Notes under the pieces: model-generated
Told to the model about the DNA's origin: nothing
Databases searched by the model: none
Seen by the model: the letters and a program-made list of their open reading frames with translations, nothing else
Translations under genes and position numbers: made by a program
Shown: positions 1-9,238 of the stretch, piece after piece
How the letters are laid out: each line of letters opens with the position of its first letter
How positions within the stretch are numbered: position 1 is the first letter of the stretch
Assembly (NCBI RefSeq): GCF_024746795.1
Contig: NZ_CP080524.1
Coordinates: forward strand, 4,008,001 to 4,072,000
Length of the DNA: 64,000 nt
Direction of reading: 5' to 3'
Origin: Mesorhizobium sp. AR10
GTDB lineage: Bacteria > Pseudomonadota > Alphaproteobacteria > Rhizobiales > Rhizobiaceae

Positions 1-18
1 AAAAACAAGGAACAGGAT

Positions 19-582
19 ATGGCACAGGAACGTAGGGATGGCGGCCGCGGCCGTGATCGCGAAGAGCGCGACGACGGCATGGTGGACAAGCTCGTCCACA
101 TCAACCGCGTCGCCAAGGTCGTCAAGGGCGGCCGTCGCTTCGGTTTTGCAGCACTCGTCGTCGTCGGCGACCAGAAGGGCCGCGTCGGCTTTGGTCACGG
201 CAAGGCGCGCGAAGTGCCTGAGGCGATCCGCAAGGCGACCGAATCGGCAAAGCGCGACATGATCTTCGTGCCGCTGCGCTCGGGTCGCACGCTGCACCAC
301 GACGTCGAAGGACGCTGGGGCGCGGGACGCGTTCTGCTGCGCGCTGCCAAGCAAGGTACCGGCATCATCGCCGGCGGCCCGATGCGCGCCGTCTTCGAGA
401 CGCTCGGCATGCATGACGTGGTTGCCAAGTCGATGGGTTCGTCGAACCCGTACAACATGGTTCGCGCCACTTTCGACGCGCTGAAGAGCCAGATGCATCC
501 CAAGGATGTGGCTGCTGCGCGCGGCATCAAGTATTCGACCCTTCAGGCCCGGCGCGGCACCGCCGTTGCGGCTGAAGAATAG
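19..582 (+). CDS. rpsE: 30S ribosomal protein S5
   Basis: Small-subunit ribosomal protein that helps decoding fidelity and 16S rRNA folding. The 187-residue product has the S5 double-stranded RNA-binding fold early on, with the stretch [13 protein letters not shown] followed by [17 protein letters not shown]. The C-terminal S5 domain covers about residues 100-170. The charged N-terminal extension ([20 protein letters not shown]) is common in rhizobial S5. A purine-rich ribosome site (AAGGAACAGG) lies just before the ATG. It is the first complete gene here and is followed by L30 and L15, the usual end of the spc operon; the promoter must lie upstream of the window. Confidence 0.98.
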   Translation: MAQERRDGGRGRDREERDDGMVDKLVHINRVAKVVKGGRRFGFAALVVVGDQKGRVGFGHGKAREVPEAIRKATESAKRDMIFVPLRSGRTLHHDVEGRWGAGRVLLRAAKQGTGIIAGGPMRAVFETLGMHDVVAKSMGSSNPYNMVRATFDALKSQMHPKDVAAARGIKYSTLQARRGTAVAAEE

Positions 583-606
583 TCGATCTGACCAGGGATT
601 TTGACC

Positions 607-831
607 ATGGCCAAGAAAGCAACCAAGACCGTCACCGTTGAGCAGATCGGTTCGCCGATCCGCCGGCCGAAGGAGCAGCGGGCAACGCTGGTCGGCCTCG
701 GCCTCAACAAGATGCACAAGCAGCGCACGTTGGAGGACACTCCTTCCGTGCGCGGCATGATCGCTGCCGTCGCAGCATCTCGTCCGCGTCGTGGACGAGG
801 GCTGAGCAAAAGCGCAGGAGAACCCAGATGA
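607..831 (+). CDS. rpmD: 50S ribosomal protein L30, C-terminus frameshifted
   Basis: Large-subunit protein L30, recognised from its N-terminal two thirds ([17 protein letters not shown], then [19 protein letters not shown]) and its place between S5 and L15. The family normally ends near HLVRVVDEG after about 65 residues. Here one extra base near position 772 shifts the frame after MIAAV. The reading frame therefore runs on with an arginine-rich tail to a TGA at 829-831, overlapping the rplO start by four bases. Removing that base restores [10 protein letters not shown] and a TGA at 803-805. The start is the ATG at 607 rather than the TTG two codons upstream. A sequencing or assembly error is as likely as a true mutation. 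Confidence 0.9.
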   Translation: MAKKATKTVTVEQIGSPIRRPKEQRATLVGLGLNKMHKQRTLEDTPSVRGMIAAVAASRPRRGRGLSKSAGEPR

Positions 832-1301
832 AACTCAACGATCTGCGTGACAAGGACGGCGCGACGCATTCCAAGAAGCGTCTCGGCCGTGGCATTGGCT
901 CCGGCTCGGGCAAGACCGCCGGTCGCGGCGTCAAGGGCCAGAAGGCGCGCTCCGGCGTTGCCATCAACGGCTTCGAGGGTGGCCAGATGCCGCTCTACCG
1001 GCGCCTGCCGAAGCGCGGCTTCAACAACATCTTTGCGAAGAGCTTCACCGTCGTGTCGCTGGCTCGCATCCAGGTTGCGCTCGACGCCAAGAAGCTCGAT
1101 GCCAAGGCGACCGTGACCGCCGAAGCGCTGGTTGCGGCCGGCGTCATCCGCCGCGTCAAGGACGGCGTGCGCATCCTCTCCGACGGTGACATCAAGGCGA
1201 AGCTCACCTTCGACGTTGCCGGCGCCTCCAAGGCTGCGATCGAGAAGATCGAAAAGGCCGGCGGTTCGGTCAAGCTGCCGGAAAAGGCAGCCGCCGAGTA
1301 A
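828..1301 (+). CDS. rplO: 50S ribosomal protein L15
   Basis: Late-assembling large-subunit ribosomal protein, 157 residues, the usual length. It has the glycine- and lysine-rich N-terminal arm that threads into 23S rRNA ([20 protein letters not shown], then VKGQKARSG), the signature [18 protein letters not shown], and the C-terminal globular part with an L15-typical Gly-Ala-Lys rich end. A ribosome site (AGGAG) precedes the ATG. It sits in the canonical order S5-L30-L15-SecY. The 193-base gap after it, before secY, holds two strong hairpins listed separately. Confidence 0.98.
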   Translation: MKLNDLRDKDGATHSKKRLGRGIGSGSGKTAGRGVKGQKARSGVAINGFEGGQMPLYRRLPKRGFNNIFAKSFTVVSLARIQVALDAKKLDAKATVTAEALVAAGVIRRVKDGVRILSDGDIKAKLTFDVAGASKAAIEKIEKAGGSVKLPEKAAAE

Positions 1302-1311
1302 CAGCAATTTG

Positions 1312-1398
1312 AAGCGCGATCGGCAAAGATGGTCCCCCGTTTTTGCCTTCGATCGCGCTTTGATCCAACCAATGTGGCGGCCGCGTCAACGCGGCCGC
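1312..1398 (+). promoter_or_regulatory. Two hairpins between rplO and secY
   Basis: Two inverted repeats fill the gap. The first pairs AAGCGCGATCG (from 1312) with CGATCGCGCTT (ending 1361), with inner GCAAA/TTTGC pairing. The second is a perfect 9-bp stem, GCGGCCGCG (1377-1385) and CGCGGCCGC (1390-1398), with a 4-base loop. Neither is followed by a clear T-run, so a simple terminator is unlikely. They could reduce read-through, stabilise processed RNA ends, or tune secY and adk expression relative to the ribosomal genes. Confidence 0.5.
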
Positions 1399-1494
1399 TT
1401 GCATGTTTGCAGTCCGGAGCTTATCTCGTGAGCTTCGGTGACACGCGCCGCCTGAGCTGCGGGCCATTGAGCGCGACCAAGCGGAGAATCAGGC

Positions 1495-2835
1495 ATGGCT
1501 TCGGCTGCTGAACAACTAGCCTCGAATCTGAATTTCTCGGCCTTCGCCAAGGCGGAGGACCTGAAGAAGCGCATCTGGTTCACGATCGGCGCGTTGCTCG
1601 TCTACCGCCTCGGCACCTATATCCCGCTGCCCGGCATCAATCCTGACGCCTTCGCCCAGGCCTTCAATTCGCAGAGCAAGGGCGTGCTCGGCATGTTCAA
1701 CATGTTTGCCGGCGGCGCCGTGCAGCGCATGGCGATCTTTGCCCTCGGCATCATGCCCTACATCTCGGCCTCCATCATCATGCAGCTGATGACCTCGGTC
1801 ATCCCGTCGCTGGAAGCGCTGAAGAAGGAAGGCGAGCAAGGCCGCAAGATCATCAACCAGTACACGCGCTACGGCACCGTGCTGCTGGCGCTGGTCCAGG
1901 CCTATGGCATTTCGGTCGGACTTGAGGGCGGCAACGGCATCGTCAGCGATCCCGGCGTGTTCTTCCGCATCTCGACCATCGTCACGCTGGTCGGCGGCAC
2001 CATGTTCCTGATGTGGCTCGGCGAGCAGATCACTGCGCGCGGCATCGGCAACGGTATTTCGCTGATCATCTTCTCCGGCATCGTCGCCGGCCTGCCGCAC
2101 GCCATCTCCGGCACGCTGGAGCTAGGCCGCACCGGCGCGCTGTCGACGGGCCTCATCCTGGCGATCATCGTTCTGGCCGTCGTCGTCATCGCCCTGATCG
2201 TGTTCTTCGAACGCGCCCAGCGCCGCCTGCTGATCCAGTATCCGAAGCGTCAGGTCGGCAACCGCATGTTCCAGGGCGATACCTCGCACCTGCCGCTGAA
2301 GCTCAACACGGCAGGCGTCATTCCGCCGATCTTCGCCTCGTCGCTGCTGTTGCTGCCGGCAACGGTCGCCGGCTTCTCGCAGACGACCAACATGCCTGCC
2401 TGGGCCAGCACCATTTTGGCGGCGCTCGGCCATGGCCAGCCGCTCTACATGGCTTTCTATGCGGCGATGATCGCGTTCTTCGCCTTCTTCTACACCGCGA
2501 TCGTCTTCAATCCGAAGGACACAGCCGACCAGCTCAAGAAGCATTCCGGCTTTATCCCGGGTTACCGTCCGGGCGAGCGCACCGCCGATTACATCGACTA
2601 TGTTCTCACCCGCATCACCGTCGTCGGCGCCACATATCTGGTGCTGGTGTGTCTGCTGCCCGAGTTCCTGATTTCAGCGACTGGCGTACCATTCTACCTT
2701 GGTGGCACATCGCTTCTGATCGTGGTCAGTGTAACGCTCGATACGGTGGCGCAGATCCAGGGTCACCTGATCGCGCACCAGTATGAGGGCCTGATCAAGA
2801 AGTCGAAGCTGCGCGGGGGGAAGAAGGGCAGATGA
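1495..2835 (+). CDS. secY: Preprotein translocase subunit SecY
   Basis: Central pore of the SecYEG channel in the inner membrane, exporting unfolded proteins with SecA and inserting membrane proteins with SRP. The 446-residue protein has the ten hydrophobic segments of the family. It also has the plug/TM2 stretch [16 protein letters not shown] and the cytoplasmic loop [16 protein letters not shown]. The C-terminal [15 protein letters not shown] end, here [20 protein letters not shown], is typical of SecY. Its stop overlaps the adk start (ATGA), so the two are translationally coupled, as in most bacteria. Confidence 0.98.
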   Translation: MASAAEQLASNLNFSAFAKAEDLKKRIWFTIGALLVYRLGTYIPLPGINPDAFAQAFNSQSKGVLGMFNMFAGGAVQRMAIFALGIMPYISASIIMQLMTSVIPSLEALKKEGEQGRKIINQYTRYGTVLLALVQAYGISVGLEGGNGIVSDPGVFFRISTIVTLVGGTMFLMWLGEQITARGIGNGISLIIFSGIVAGLPHAISGTLELGRTGALSTGLILAIIVLAVVVIALIVFFERAQRRLLIQYPKRQVGNRMFQGDTSHLPLKLNTAGVIPPIFASSLLLLPATVAGFSQTTNMPAWASTILAALGHGQPLYMAFYAAMIAFFAFFYTAIVFNPKDTADQLKKHSGFIPGYRPGERTADYIDYVLTRITVVGATYLVLVCLLPEFLISATGVPFYLGGTSLLIVVSVTLDTVAQIQGHLIAHQYEGLIKKSKLRGGKKGR

Positions 2836-3428
2836 GGTTGATATTGCTTGGGCCGCCGGGGGCGGGCAAGGGGACGCAAGCACAAAGACTGGTAGAGAAA
2901 CACGCCATACCCCAGCTTTCCACGGGGGACATGCTGCGTGCTGCCGTCCAGGCCGGCACGGAGGTCGGCAAGCGCGCCAAGGCGGTGATGGATGCCGGCG
3001 AACTGGTTTCCGACGCCATCGTCAATGCCATCGTGGCCGAGCGTATCGACCAGGCCGATTGCGCAAACGGCTTCATCCTCGACGGATACCCGCGAACCCT
3101 GGTGCAAGCCGACGCGGTTGAATCGATGCTCGCAGATCGTAGGCTCGCTCTCGACGCCGTCATCGAACTCGTCGTCGACGACAAGGCGCTCGTCGGTCGA
3201 ATCGTCAAGCGTGCCGAAGAGGCGAAGGCCGCAGGCCAGCCGGTGCGCAAGGACGACAATCCGGTGGTGTTCGAAGAACGCCTGCGGGAGTACTACAAGA
3301 AAACCTCGCCGCTGATCGGCTACTACTACGCCAAGGGCAAACTCAGAGGCGTCGACGGCATGGCCGACATCGACGCGGTGACGGAGCAGATCGAAACGGT
3401 GCTCACGGCGGTCACACACGGAAAATAA
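2832..3428 (+). CDS. adk: Adenylate kinase, short type
   Basis: Catalyses AMP + ATP to 2 ADP in the cytoplasm, keeping the adenylate pool balanced. The 198-residue product starts with the P-loop [10 protein letters not shown] at about residues 7-16 and contains the AMP-binding region [12 protein letters not shown] and the motif [11 protein letters not shown]. The LID region is short ([20 protein letters not shown]), with no zinc-type cysteines, as in the truncated Adk usual in alphaproteobacteria. It overlaps secY by four bases. A possible promoter for the following rpsM gene lies just after its stop. Confidence 0.98.
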   Translation: MRLILLGPPGAGKGTQAQRLVEKHAIPQLSTGDMLRAAVQAGTEVGKRAKAVMDAGELVSDAIVNAIVAERIDQADCANGFILDGYPRTLVQADAVESMLADRRLALDAVIELVVDDKALVGRIVKRAEEAKAAGQPVRKDDNPVVFEERLREYYKKTSPLIGYYYAKGKLRGVDGMADIDAVTEQIETVLTAVTHGK

Positions 3429-3438
3429 ACGATTGCGC

Positions 3439-3467
3439 TTGACTGGAGCGGTTCGCTGGGGTATGGC
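3439..3467 (+). promoter_or_regulatory. Candidate sigma-70 promoter before rpsM
   Basis: TTGACT (3439-3444) and TATGGC (3462-3467) are separated by 17 bases, fitting the alphaproteobacterial housekeeping pattern. They sit in the 207-base gap between adk and rpsM, which is long for a co-transcribed pair. This would let the alpha operon be transcribed apart from the spc operon. It rests on motif match only. Confidence 0.4.
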
Positions 3468-3635
3468 GGCCCGTCTTCCTATCAGGCATGAGGCTTGCTT
3501 GTCCGCAAGGGCAAGGCTGCTGCTTTGAACTGGAAACTCCCGCATGGGCCGGCCTCCACCGGACGCGGGGCAAATGAACAGCGCCGGGCCTGCCTCTTTT
3601 GAAGGTTGGCCGGCCCACATGGAGAAGAGAAGAAC

Positions 3636-4004
3636 ATGGCTCGTATAGCCGGCGTTAACATTCCGACCAACAAGCGCGTCGTCATTGCGCTTCAGTACAT
3701 TCACGGCATTGGCAAGAAGTTCGCCCAGGAGATCGTCGACAAGGTCGGCATCCCGGCCGAGCGCCGCGTCAACCAGCTGACCGACGCGGAAGTGCTGCAG
3801 ATCCGCGAGACGATCGACCGCGACTATCAGGTCGAAGGCGACCTGCGTCGCGAAGTGTCGATGAACATCAAGCGGCTCATGGACCTCGGCTGCTACCGCG
3901 GCCTGCGTCACCGCCGCTCGCTGCCGGTTCGCGGCCAGCGCACGCATACCAATGCGCGCACCCGCAAGGGCCCGGCCAAGTCGATCGCCGGCAAGAAGAA
4001 GTAA
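3636..4004 (+). CDS. rpsM: 30S ribosomal protein S13
   Basis: Small-subunit head protein that contacts tRNA and the 50S bridge. The start is the ATG at 3636 ([14 protein letters not shown]), preceded by GGAGAAGAGAAG; an upstream in-frame start would add a non-conserved leader. The 122 residues include the helix-two-turn-helix region ([16 protein letters not shown]) and the conserved basic tail [20 protein letters not shown]. It is followed by S11, RpoA and L17. No S4 gene separates S11 from RpoA, as is usual in alphaproteobacteria. Confidence 0.98.
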   Translation: MARIAGVNIPTNKRVVIALQYIHGIGKKFAQEIVDKVGIPAERRVNQLTDAEVLQIRETIDRDYQVEGDLRREVSMNIKRLMDLGCYRGLRHRRSLPVRGQRTHTNARTRKGPAKSIAGKKK

Positions 4005-4007
4005 TTT

Positions 4008-4108
4008 AAGGGAATAAGGGAGTAGGGGAGTAAGGCAGTAGGGAATGCCCGCCAATCGGGTCGCATTTTTCCCTACTCCCTTACTGCCCTATTTCCCTAC
4101 TCCCTTAC
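4008..4108. repeat. Long imperfect inverted repeat built from GGGAGTA-like units
   Basis: The gap between rpsM and rpsK is filled by two arms of about 38 bases. The left arm (about 4008-4044) is a run of AAGGGA, GGGAGTA and GGCAGTAGGGA units. The right arm (about 4070-4108) carries the reverse complement, with roughly four of five bases pairing by eye. They flank a short loop containing GCCCGCCAATCGGG. Base composition is unlike the surrounding genes. The transcript should form a long stem inside the ribosomal operon. It looks like a dispersed repeat element rather than a plain terminator. Confidence 0.7.
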
Positions 4109-4162
4109 GATGGTGGAGCCGCTGGCATTACGGCGGTGTAGAGATCAACTGAAAGGACTATC

Positions 4163-4552
4163 ATGGCCAAGGAAGCCGCTCGTGTTCGCCGTCGCGAACG
4201 CAAGAACATCTCGTCGGGCGTTGCCCACGTCAATTCGACCTTCAACAATACGATGATCACCATCACCGACGCGCAGGGCAATTCCATTGCCTGGTCGTCG
4301 GCCGGTGCCCAGGGCTTCAAGGGTTCGCGCAAGTCGACCCCGTTCGCTGCCCAGATGGCTGCCGAAGACGTCGCCAAGAAGGCCCAGGAACACGGCATGC
4401 GCATGCTCGAAGTCGAGGTTTGCGGACCCGGCTCCGGCCGTGAATCGGCACTGCGCGCCCTGCAGGCGGCCGGCTTCACCATCACCTCGATCCGTGATGT
4501 GACGCCGATCCCGCACAATGGCTGCCGCCCGCGCAAGAAGCGCCGCGTCTAA
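4163..4552 (+). CDS. rpsK: 30S ribosomal protein S11
   Basis: Platform protein of the 30S subunit near the mRNA exit. The 129 residues show the S11 pattern: [20 protein letters not shown] at the start of the fold, then [33 protein letters not shown] and the invariant ending [18 protein letters not shown]. The ATG has a good site upstream (GAAAGGAC). The gene is separated from rpsM by the repeat-rich gap and is followed after 101 bases by rpoA. Confidence 0.98.
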   Translation: MAKEAARVRRRERKNISSGVAHVNSTFNNTMITITDAQGNSIAWSSAGAQGFKGSRKSTPFAAQMAAEDVAKKAQEHGMRMLEVEVCGPGSGRESALRALQAAGFTITSIRDVTPIPHNGCRPRKKRRV

Positions 4553-4653
4553 AGAATTACCGAACGCCGCGCGAGCGCCCCGGGCGCTCCTCCACGGCAT
4601 TCCAGGTCGCCCGCCACGATTGGATGGTGGCGGGTCAACGGAAGGAAAGCATC

Positions 4654-5664
4654 ATGATCCAGAAAAATTGGCAGGAACTGATCAAGCCGAACAAGATCGA
4701 GTTCTCGTCGAAGAAGAAGACGCTGACCACGCTGGTCGCCGAGCCGCTCGAGCGCGGCTTTGGTCTCACGCTCGGCAACGCGCTGCGCCGCGTGCTTCTG
4801 TCTTCGCTGCGTGGCGCGGCTGTGACCGCCGTACAGATCGACGGCGTTCTGCATGAATTCTCGTCCATCGCCGGTGTGCGCGAGGACGTGACCGACATCG
4901 TCTTGAACATCAAGGAAATCGCCATCCGCATGGAAGGCGATGGCCCCAAGCGCATGGTCGTGCGCAAGCAGGGACCAGGTGCGGTTCTCGCCGGCGACAT
5001 CCAGACGGTTGGCGACGTCGAGATCCTCAATCCCGACCACGTCATCTGCACGCTGGACGAGGGCGCTGAAATCCGCATGGAATTCACCGTCGACACCGGC
5101 AAGGGCTACGTGCCGGCCGACCGCAACCGCGCCGAAGACGCGCCGATCGGCCTCATCCCGGTCGACAGCCTCTATTCGCCGGTCAAGAAGGTCTCCTACA
5201 AGGTCGAGAACACCCGCGAGGGCCAGGTTCTCGATTACGACAAGCTGACCATGACCATCGACACCGACGGTTCGATCTCGGGTGAGGACGCTGTGGCGTT
5301 CGCTGCCCGCATCCTGCAGGACCAGCTTGGCCTGTTCGTCAATTTCGACGAGCCGCAGAAGGAAGTTGCCGCCGAGCAGGTGACCGAACTTGCCTTCAAT
5401 CCGGCGCTGCTGAAGAAGGTCGACGAGCTCGAGCTTTCAGTGCGTTCGGCCAACTGCCTGAAGAACGACAACATCGTCTATATCGGCGACCTGATCCAGA
5501 AGACCGAAGCGGAGATGCTGCGCACCCCGAACTTCGGCCGCAAGTCGCTGAACGAGATCAAGGAAGTCCTGGCGGCGATGGGCCTGCACCTCGGCATGGA
5601 AGTGCCGGACTGGCCGCCGGAAAACATCGAAGACCTCGCCAAGCGCTACGAAGATCAATATTGA
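4654..5664 (+). CDS. rpoA: RNA polymerase subunit alpha
   Basis: Scaffold for RNA polymerase assembly and contact point for activators and UP elements. The chosen start is the ATG at 4654 ([17 protein letters not shown]), with GGAAGGAAAG upstream; the in-frame ATG ten codons earlier has no conserved sequence. The 336 residues contain the N-terminal dimerisation domain ([20 protein letters not shown]) and the C-terminal domain from about residue 250. The latter carries the DNA-binding stretch [15 protein letters not shown] and [12 protein letters not shown]. It lies between S11 and L17 as expected. Confidence 0.98.
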   Translation: MIQKNWQELIKPNKIEFSSKKKTLTTLVAEPLERGFGLTLGNALRRVLLSSLRGAAVTAVQIDGVLHEFSSIAGVREDVTDIVLNIKEIAIRMEGDGPKRMVVRKQGPGAVLAGDIQTVGDVEILNPDHVICTLDEGAEIRMEFTVDTGKGYVPADRNRAEDAPIGLIPVDSLYSPVKKVSYKVENTREGQVLDYDKLTMTIDTDGSISGEDAVAFAARILQDQLGLFVNFDEPQKEVAAEQVTELAFNPALLKKVDELELSVRSANCLKNDNIVYIGDLIQKTEAEMLRTPNFGRKSLNEIKEVLAAMGLHLGMEVPDWPPENIEDLAKRYEDQY

Positions 5665-5768
5665 GCATGAATTCCAAGGATCGGCGGCGTGGGCCACTCG
5701 ATCCGACGGTCATGCGGAAAACCACCAGAGGCCGCGGTCTCTTGAACAACTGAAGAAGGAAAAGAGCC

Positions 5769-6200
5769 ATGCGCCACGGTTTCAAAGGCCGTCGCTTCGC
5801 CCGAAGCATTAGCCATCGCAAGTCGATGTTTGCCAACCTCGCCGTGTCGCTGCTCGAGCATGAGCAGATCGTCACCACGCTGCCGAAGGCGAAGGACCTG
5901 CGTCCGATCGTCGAGAAGCTGGTGACGCTCGGCAAGCGCGGCGACCTGCACGCCCGCCGCCAGGTCATTGCCCAGATCGGCAATGAAGGCGTCGTCAAGC
6001 GTCTGTTCGACACCATCGCGCCGCGCTACGCCACCCGCAACGGCGGCTATCTTCGCATCATGAAGGCCGGCTTCCGCCACGGCGACAATGCCGCCATGGC
6101 GGTCATCGAGTTCGTCGACCGCGACACCTCGGCCAAGGGCGCCGGCGACCGTGCTCGCATCGAGGCCGAAGGCACCGACGAGGAAGCCGCAGCTGCATAA
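5769..6200 (+). CDS. rplQ: 50S ribosomal protein L17
   Basis: Large-subunit protein near the peptide exit tunnel. The 143 residues begin [20 protein letters not shown], close to the family consensus, with [20 protein letters not shown] following. The C-terminal tail after about residue 120 is rich in Ala and Glu, as often seen in rhizobia. It is the last gene of the alpha operon and is followed 25 bases later by a strong intrinsic terminator. Confidence 0.98.
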   Translation: MRHGFKGRRFARSISHRKSMFANLAVSLLEHEQIVTTLPKAKDLRPIVEKLVTLGKRGDLHARRQVIAQIGNEGVVKRLFDTIAPRYATRNGGYLRIMKAGFRHGDNAAMAVIEFVDRDTSAKGAGDRARIEAEGTDEEAAAA

Positions 6201-6224
6201 GCTTCGTCTATCCCAAGTGAATTC

Positions 6225-6248
6225 AAAGGGGCCTGCGGGCCCCTTTTT
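6225..6248 (+). terminator. Intrinsic terminator of the alpha operon
   Basis: A 9-bp stem AAAGGGGCC (6225-6233) pairs with GGCCCCTTT (6238-6246) over a TGCG loop, followed by a short T-run to 6248. It lies 25 bases after rplQ and ends the ribosomal protein block. Confidence 0.9.
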
Positions 6249-6392
6249 GTTTTCTGGAAGCAGTAGCAGGCGTTCACGCTGGTTCGTGGTCCAAACCGAG
6301 GGTTTTTGGCCAAAATAATCGGATTTCAGCGGCTTAGCCTTTTATTTTGCACAATCGTCGGGACAGATGGCGCCCGACTTGGAGGATTCGGA

Positions 6393-7880
6393 ATGCATAT
6401 CAAACGGTTGTCCCTTGTTCTGGTCTGCGCTGTCATGGCGTTGGCTGTCGTGCCGGCGGCCAGGCAGGCACTGGCCGAAGACACCAAGACCGATCCGGGC
6501 CTGTCCGACGTGCTGACCGACCTGCTGCATGGCGTCGAAGGCGAGAACGCTACCTCCGGTCCCGACAAGCGCGTGCCGTTTGGCCGCGAGGAGGTGCAGT
6601 TGTCCTTCGCGCCGCTGGTCAAGCAGACGGCGCCGGCCGTGGTCAACGTCTACGCCTCGCAAACGGCCAAGGTGACGTCACCTTTCGACGGCGATCCGTT
6701 CTTCGAGGAGTTCTTTGGCCGCTCGCAGCCCCGCGCCCAGTCCTCGCTCGGTTCCGGCGTGCTGGTCGATCCGACCGGCGTCGTGGTCACCAATTTCCAC
6801 GTCGTCAAGGACGCCGACCAGGTCAAGGTCGCCACCGCGGATGGGCGCGAATTTGCCAGCAAGGTGCTGCTCAAGGACGAGACGCTCGATCTCGCCGTGC
6901 TCAAGATCGAATCCGACAAGCCTTTTCCGGTCATCGCCATCGGCGATTCCGACGCGCTCGAGGTCGGCGACCTGGTGCTGGCCATCGGCAATCCCTTCGG
7001 CGTCGGCCAGACCACCACCAGCGGCATCGTTTCGGCACTTGCCCGCAGCCATATCGGCGTTTCCGATTCCGGCTTCTTCATCCAGACCGACGCCGCCATC
7101 AATCCCGGCAATTCCGGCGGCGCGCTGATCAACATGGGTGGTCAACTGGTCGGCATCAACACCGCCATCTACAGCCGGAGCGGCGGTTCGATCGGCATCG
7201 GCTTTGCCATCCCTTCGAACATGGTGCGGGCCTTCGCCGATGCTGCCAAGGCCGGGCTCGATTTCTTCGAGCGGCCCTATATCGGAGCGGAATTCGAGGC
7301 GGTCACGCCGCAGATCGCCGAATCGCTCGCCATGGAGGCGCCGACCGGAGCGCTGGTTTCTTCCGTCGACGAAGCCGGGCCGGCAGCCAAGGCGGGCCTC
7401 AAGCCGGGCGACGTCGTATTGTCTCTCAACGGCAAGCCGCTCGAGAGCATCGAAGCCCTGGACTACCGGATGGCGACGTTGTCGATCGGCACCAACGCCA
7501 GCTTCGCAGTTCTGAGCAAGGGCAAGCAGGCGACGATGGACATCGCGCTGGAGCGGGCGCCGGAAGGCGCAAAGTCCTCGGAAGTGACACTGCACGGACG
7601 CAGCCCGTTTTCCGGCGCCAAGGTTGCGGAATTGTCGCCGCGTCTGGCCCAGCGTCTGGGAATGCGCACGGATCTCAAGGGCGTCACCGTGATCGACATC
7701 AACCGCGATTCGCCCGCCGCCGACTTCGGTTTCCAGCCGGGCGATATCGTGCGCGAGGTCAACGGCACAACCATCGACACCGCCGCGATCCTGGAACAGG
7801 CGGTCAAGCAGGATACGCGCTGGTGGCGCTTTACGGTCGAGCGTGGCGGGCAGATACTGCGCCAGGTGTTGCGTTACTGA
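6393..7880 (+). CDS. degQ: HtrA/DegQ-type periplasmic serine protease
   Basis: Periplasmic protease and chaperone for misfolded envelope proteins. The ATG at 6393 is preceded by GGAGG and gives a signal peptide (positive MHIKR, hydrophobic core, probable cut after QALA). The trypsin-like domain carries the triad His136 (VTNFHVVKD), Asp166 (LDLAVLK) and Ser241 (NPGNSGGA). Two PDZ domains follow, at about residues 300-385 and 405-490. The 495-residue length and two PDZ domains match DegP/DegQ/Do; choosing among those names is uncertain. It is monocistronic after the alpha-operon terminator, with rarA 45 bases downstream. Confidence 0.93.
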   Translation: MHIKRLSLVLVCAVMALAVVPAARQALAEDTKTDPGLSDVLTDLLHGVEGENATSGPDKRVPFGREEVQLSFAPLVKQTAPAVVNVYASQTAKVTSPFDGDPFFEEFFGRSQPRAQSSLGSGVLVDPTGVVVTNFHVVKDADQVKVATADGREFASKVLLKDETLDLAVLKIESDKPFPVIAIGDSDALEVGDLVLAIGNPFGVGQTTTSGIVSALARSHIGVSDSGFFIQTDAAINPGNSGGALINMGGQLVGINTAIYSRSGGSIGIGFAIPSNMVRAFADAAKAGLDFFERPYIGAEFEAVTPQIAESLAMEAPTGALVSSVDEAGPAAKAGLKPGDVVLSLNGKPLESIEALDYRMATLSIGTNASFAVLSKGKQATMDIALERAPEGAKSSEVTLHGRSPFSGAKVAELSPRLAQRLGMRTDLKGVTVIDINRDSPAADFGFQPGDIVREVNGTTIDTAAILEQAVKQDTRWWRFTVERGGQILRQVLRY

Positions 7881-7925
7881 GTTCGATCCTCGCGAAAGAG
7901 ATCGTGCTCCAACCAAAAGAAGTGC

Positions 7926-9236
7926 ATGGCCGATCTGTTCAGCGTCGATGAACCGGAAAAGGCGCCGCCCGGCCGGCCGCTGGCCGACCGGCTGCGGCCG
8001 AAGAATCTCGGCGAGGTGGTCGGTCAAGAGCATCTGACAGGGCCCGACGGCGCGCTGACACGGCTGATCGGCTCCGGTTCGCTCGGCTCGATGATCTTCT
8101 GGGGACCGCCAGGCACTGGAAAAACCACCGTCGCGCGGCTGCTTGCCGGCGAAACCAGTCTCGCTTTCGAACAGATTTCCGCGGTGTTTTCCGGCGTCGC
8201 CGACCTGAAAAAGGTGTTCGAGGCAGCGAAGCTCCGGCGCTCCAATGGCCGCCAGACGCTGCTGTTCGTCGATGAGATCCATCGTTTCAACCGCGCCCAG
8301 CAGGATTCCTTTCTCCCTGTCATGGAAGATGGCACCGTCGTGCTGGTTGGCGCCACGACCGAGAACCCGTCCTTCGAGCTGAACGCCGCACTTTTGTCCC
8401 GCGCCCGCGTGCTGGTCTTCCATTCGCTTGGCGAGGGGAGCATCGCCAAGCTGCTGGGGCGGGCAGAGGAGACCGAGGGCAGGGCGCTACCGCTCGACGA
8501 CGAGGCGAGGGCGATGCTCGTCCGCATGAGCGACGGCGACGGCCGTGCATCGCTCACGCTGGCAGAGGAAGTCTGGCGCGCCGCCAAGCCCGGCGAGGTC
8601 TTCGACGCCGATGGCCTGCAGCGCATCGTCCAGCGCCGCGCGCCGATCTATGACAAGGGCCAGGACGGCCACTACAATCTGATCTCGGCGCTGCACAAAT
8701 CGGTGCGCGGTTCCGACCCCGACGCCGCACTCTATTATCTCGCCCGCATGTTCGACGCCGGTGAGGATCCGCTCTATCTCGGCCGTAGGCTGGTGCGCAT
8801 GGCGATGGAAGATATCGGCCTGGCCGATCCGCAAGCGCTGGTCATCGCCAACGCCGCCAAGGACGCTTACGACTATCTGGGCTCGCCCGAGGGCGAACTC
8901 GCCTTCGCCGAGGCCACCGTCTATCTGGCCACAGCGCCCAAATCCAACGCCGTCTACACCGCCTTCAAGTCAGCAACACGGGCAGCGAAGGAATTCGGTT
9001 CGCTGCTGCCGCCGAAACACATCCTCAATGCGCCCACCAAGCTGATGAAAGAGGAAGATTACGGTGCCGGCTATCGGTACGACCACGACGAGCCCGACGC
9101 CTTTTCCGGCCAGGACTATTTTCCGGAAAAGATGGGCCGCCAGACATTCTACGATCCGCCCGAGCGCGGCTTCGAGCGTGATATCAGGAAGCGGCTAGAT
9201 TATTGGGCGAAGCTGCGCGCCGATCGGGAAAAGTAG
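7926..9236 (+). CDS. rarA: Replication-associated recombination protein A (MgsA family)
   Basis: Cytoplasmic AAA+ ATPase acting at stalled replication forks with SSB and RecA. The 436 residues contain Walker A GPPGTGKTT at about residues 60-68 and Walker B LLFVDEIHRFN near residue 115. The sensor 1 motif is GATTENPSFE. The C-terminal tetramerisation region includes YHYDHDEPDAF-like text, here YRYDHDEPDAFSGQDYFPE, a RarA hallmark. It follows the degQ-type gene and overlaps or abuts the DUF930 gene downstream. Confidence 0.95.
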   Translation: MADLFSVDEPEKAPPGRPLADRLRPKNLGEVVGQEHLTGPDGALTRLIGSGSLGSMIFWGPPGTGKTTVARLLAGETSLAFEQISAVFSGVADLKKVFEAAKLRRSNGRQTLLFVDEIHRFNRAQQDSFLPVMEDGTVVLVGATTENPSFELNAALLSRARVLVFHSLGEGSIAKLLGRAEETEGRALPLDDEARAMLVRMSDGDGRASLTLAEEVWRAAKPGEVFDADGLQRIVQRRAPIYDKGQDGHYNLISALHKSVRGSDPDAALYYLARMFDAGEDPLYLGRRLVRMAMEDIGLADPQALVIANAAKDAYDYLGSPEGELAFAEATVYLATAPKSNAVYTAFKSATRAAKEFGSLLPPKHILNAPTKLMKEEDYGAGYRYDHDEPDAFSGQDYFPEKMGRQTFYDPPERGFERDIRKRLDYWAKLRADREK

Positions 9237-9238
9237 GC

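Noticed and set aside
6678..8423. A 581-codon minus-strand open frame
   Set aside because: Antisense to the HtrA-type protease and rarA; no recognisable motifs and no start context.
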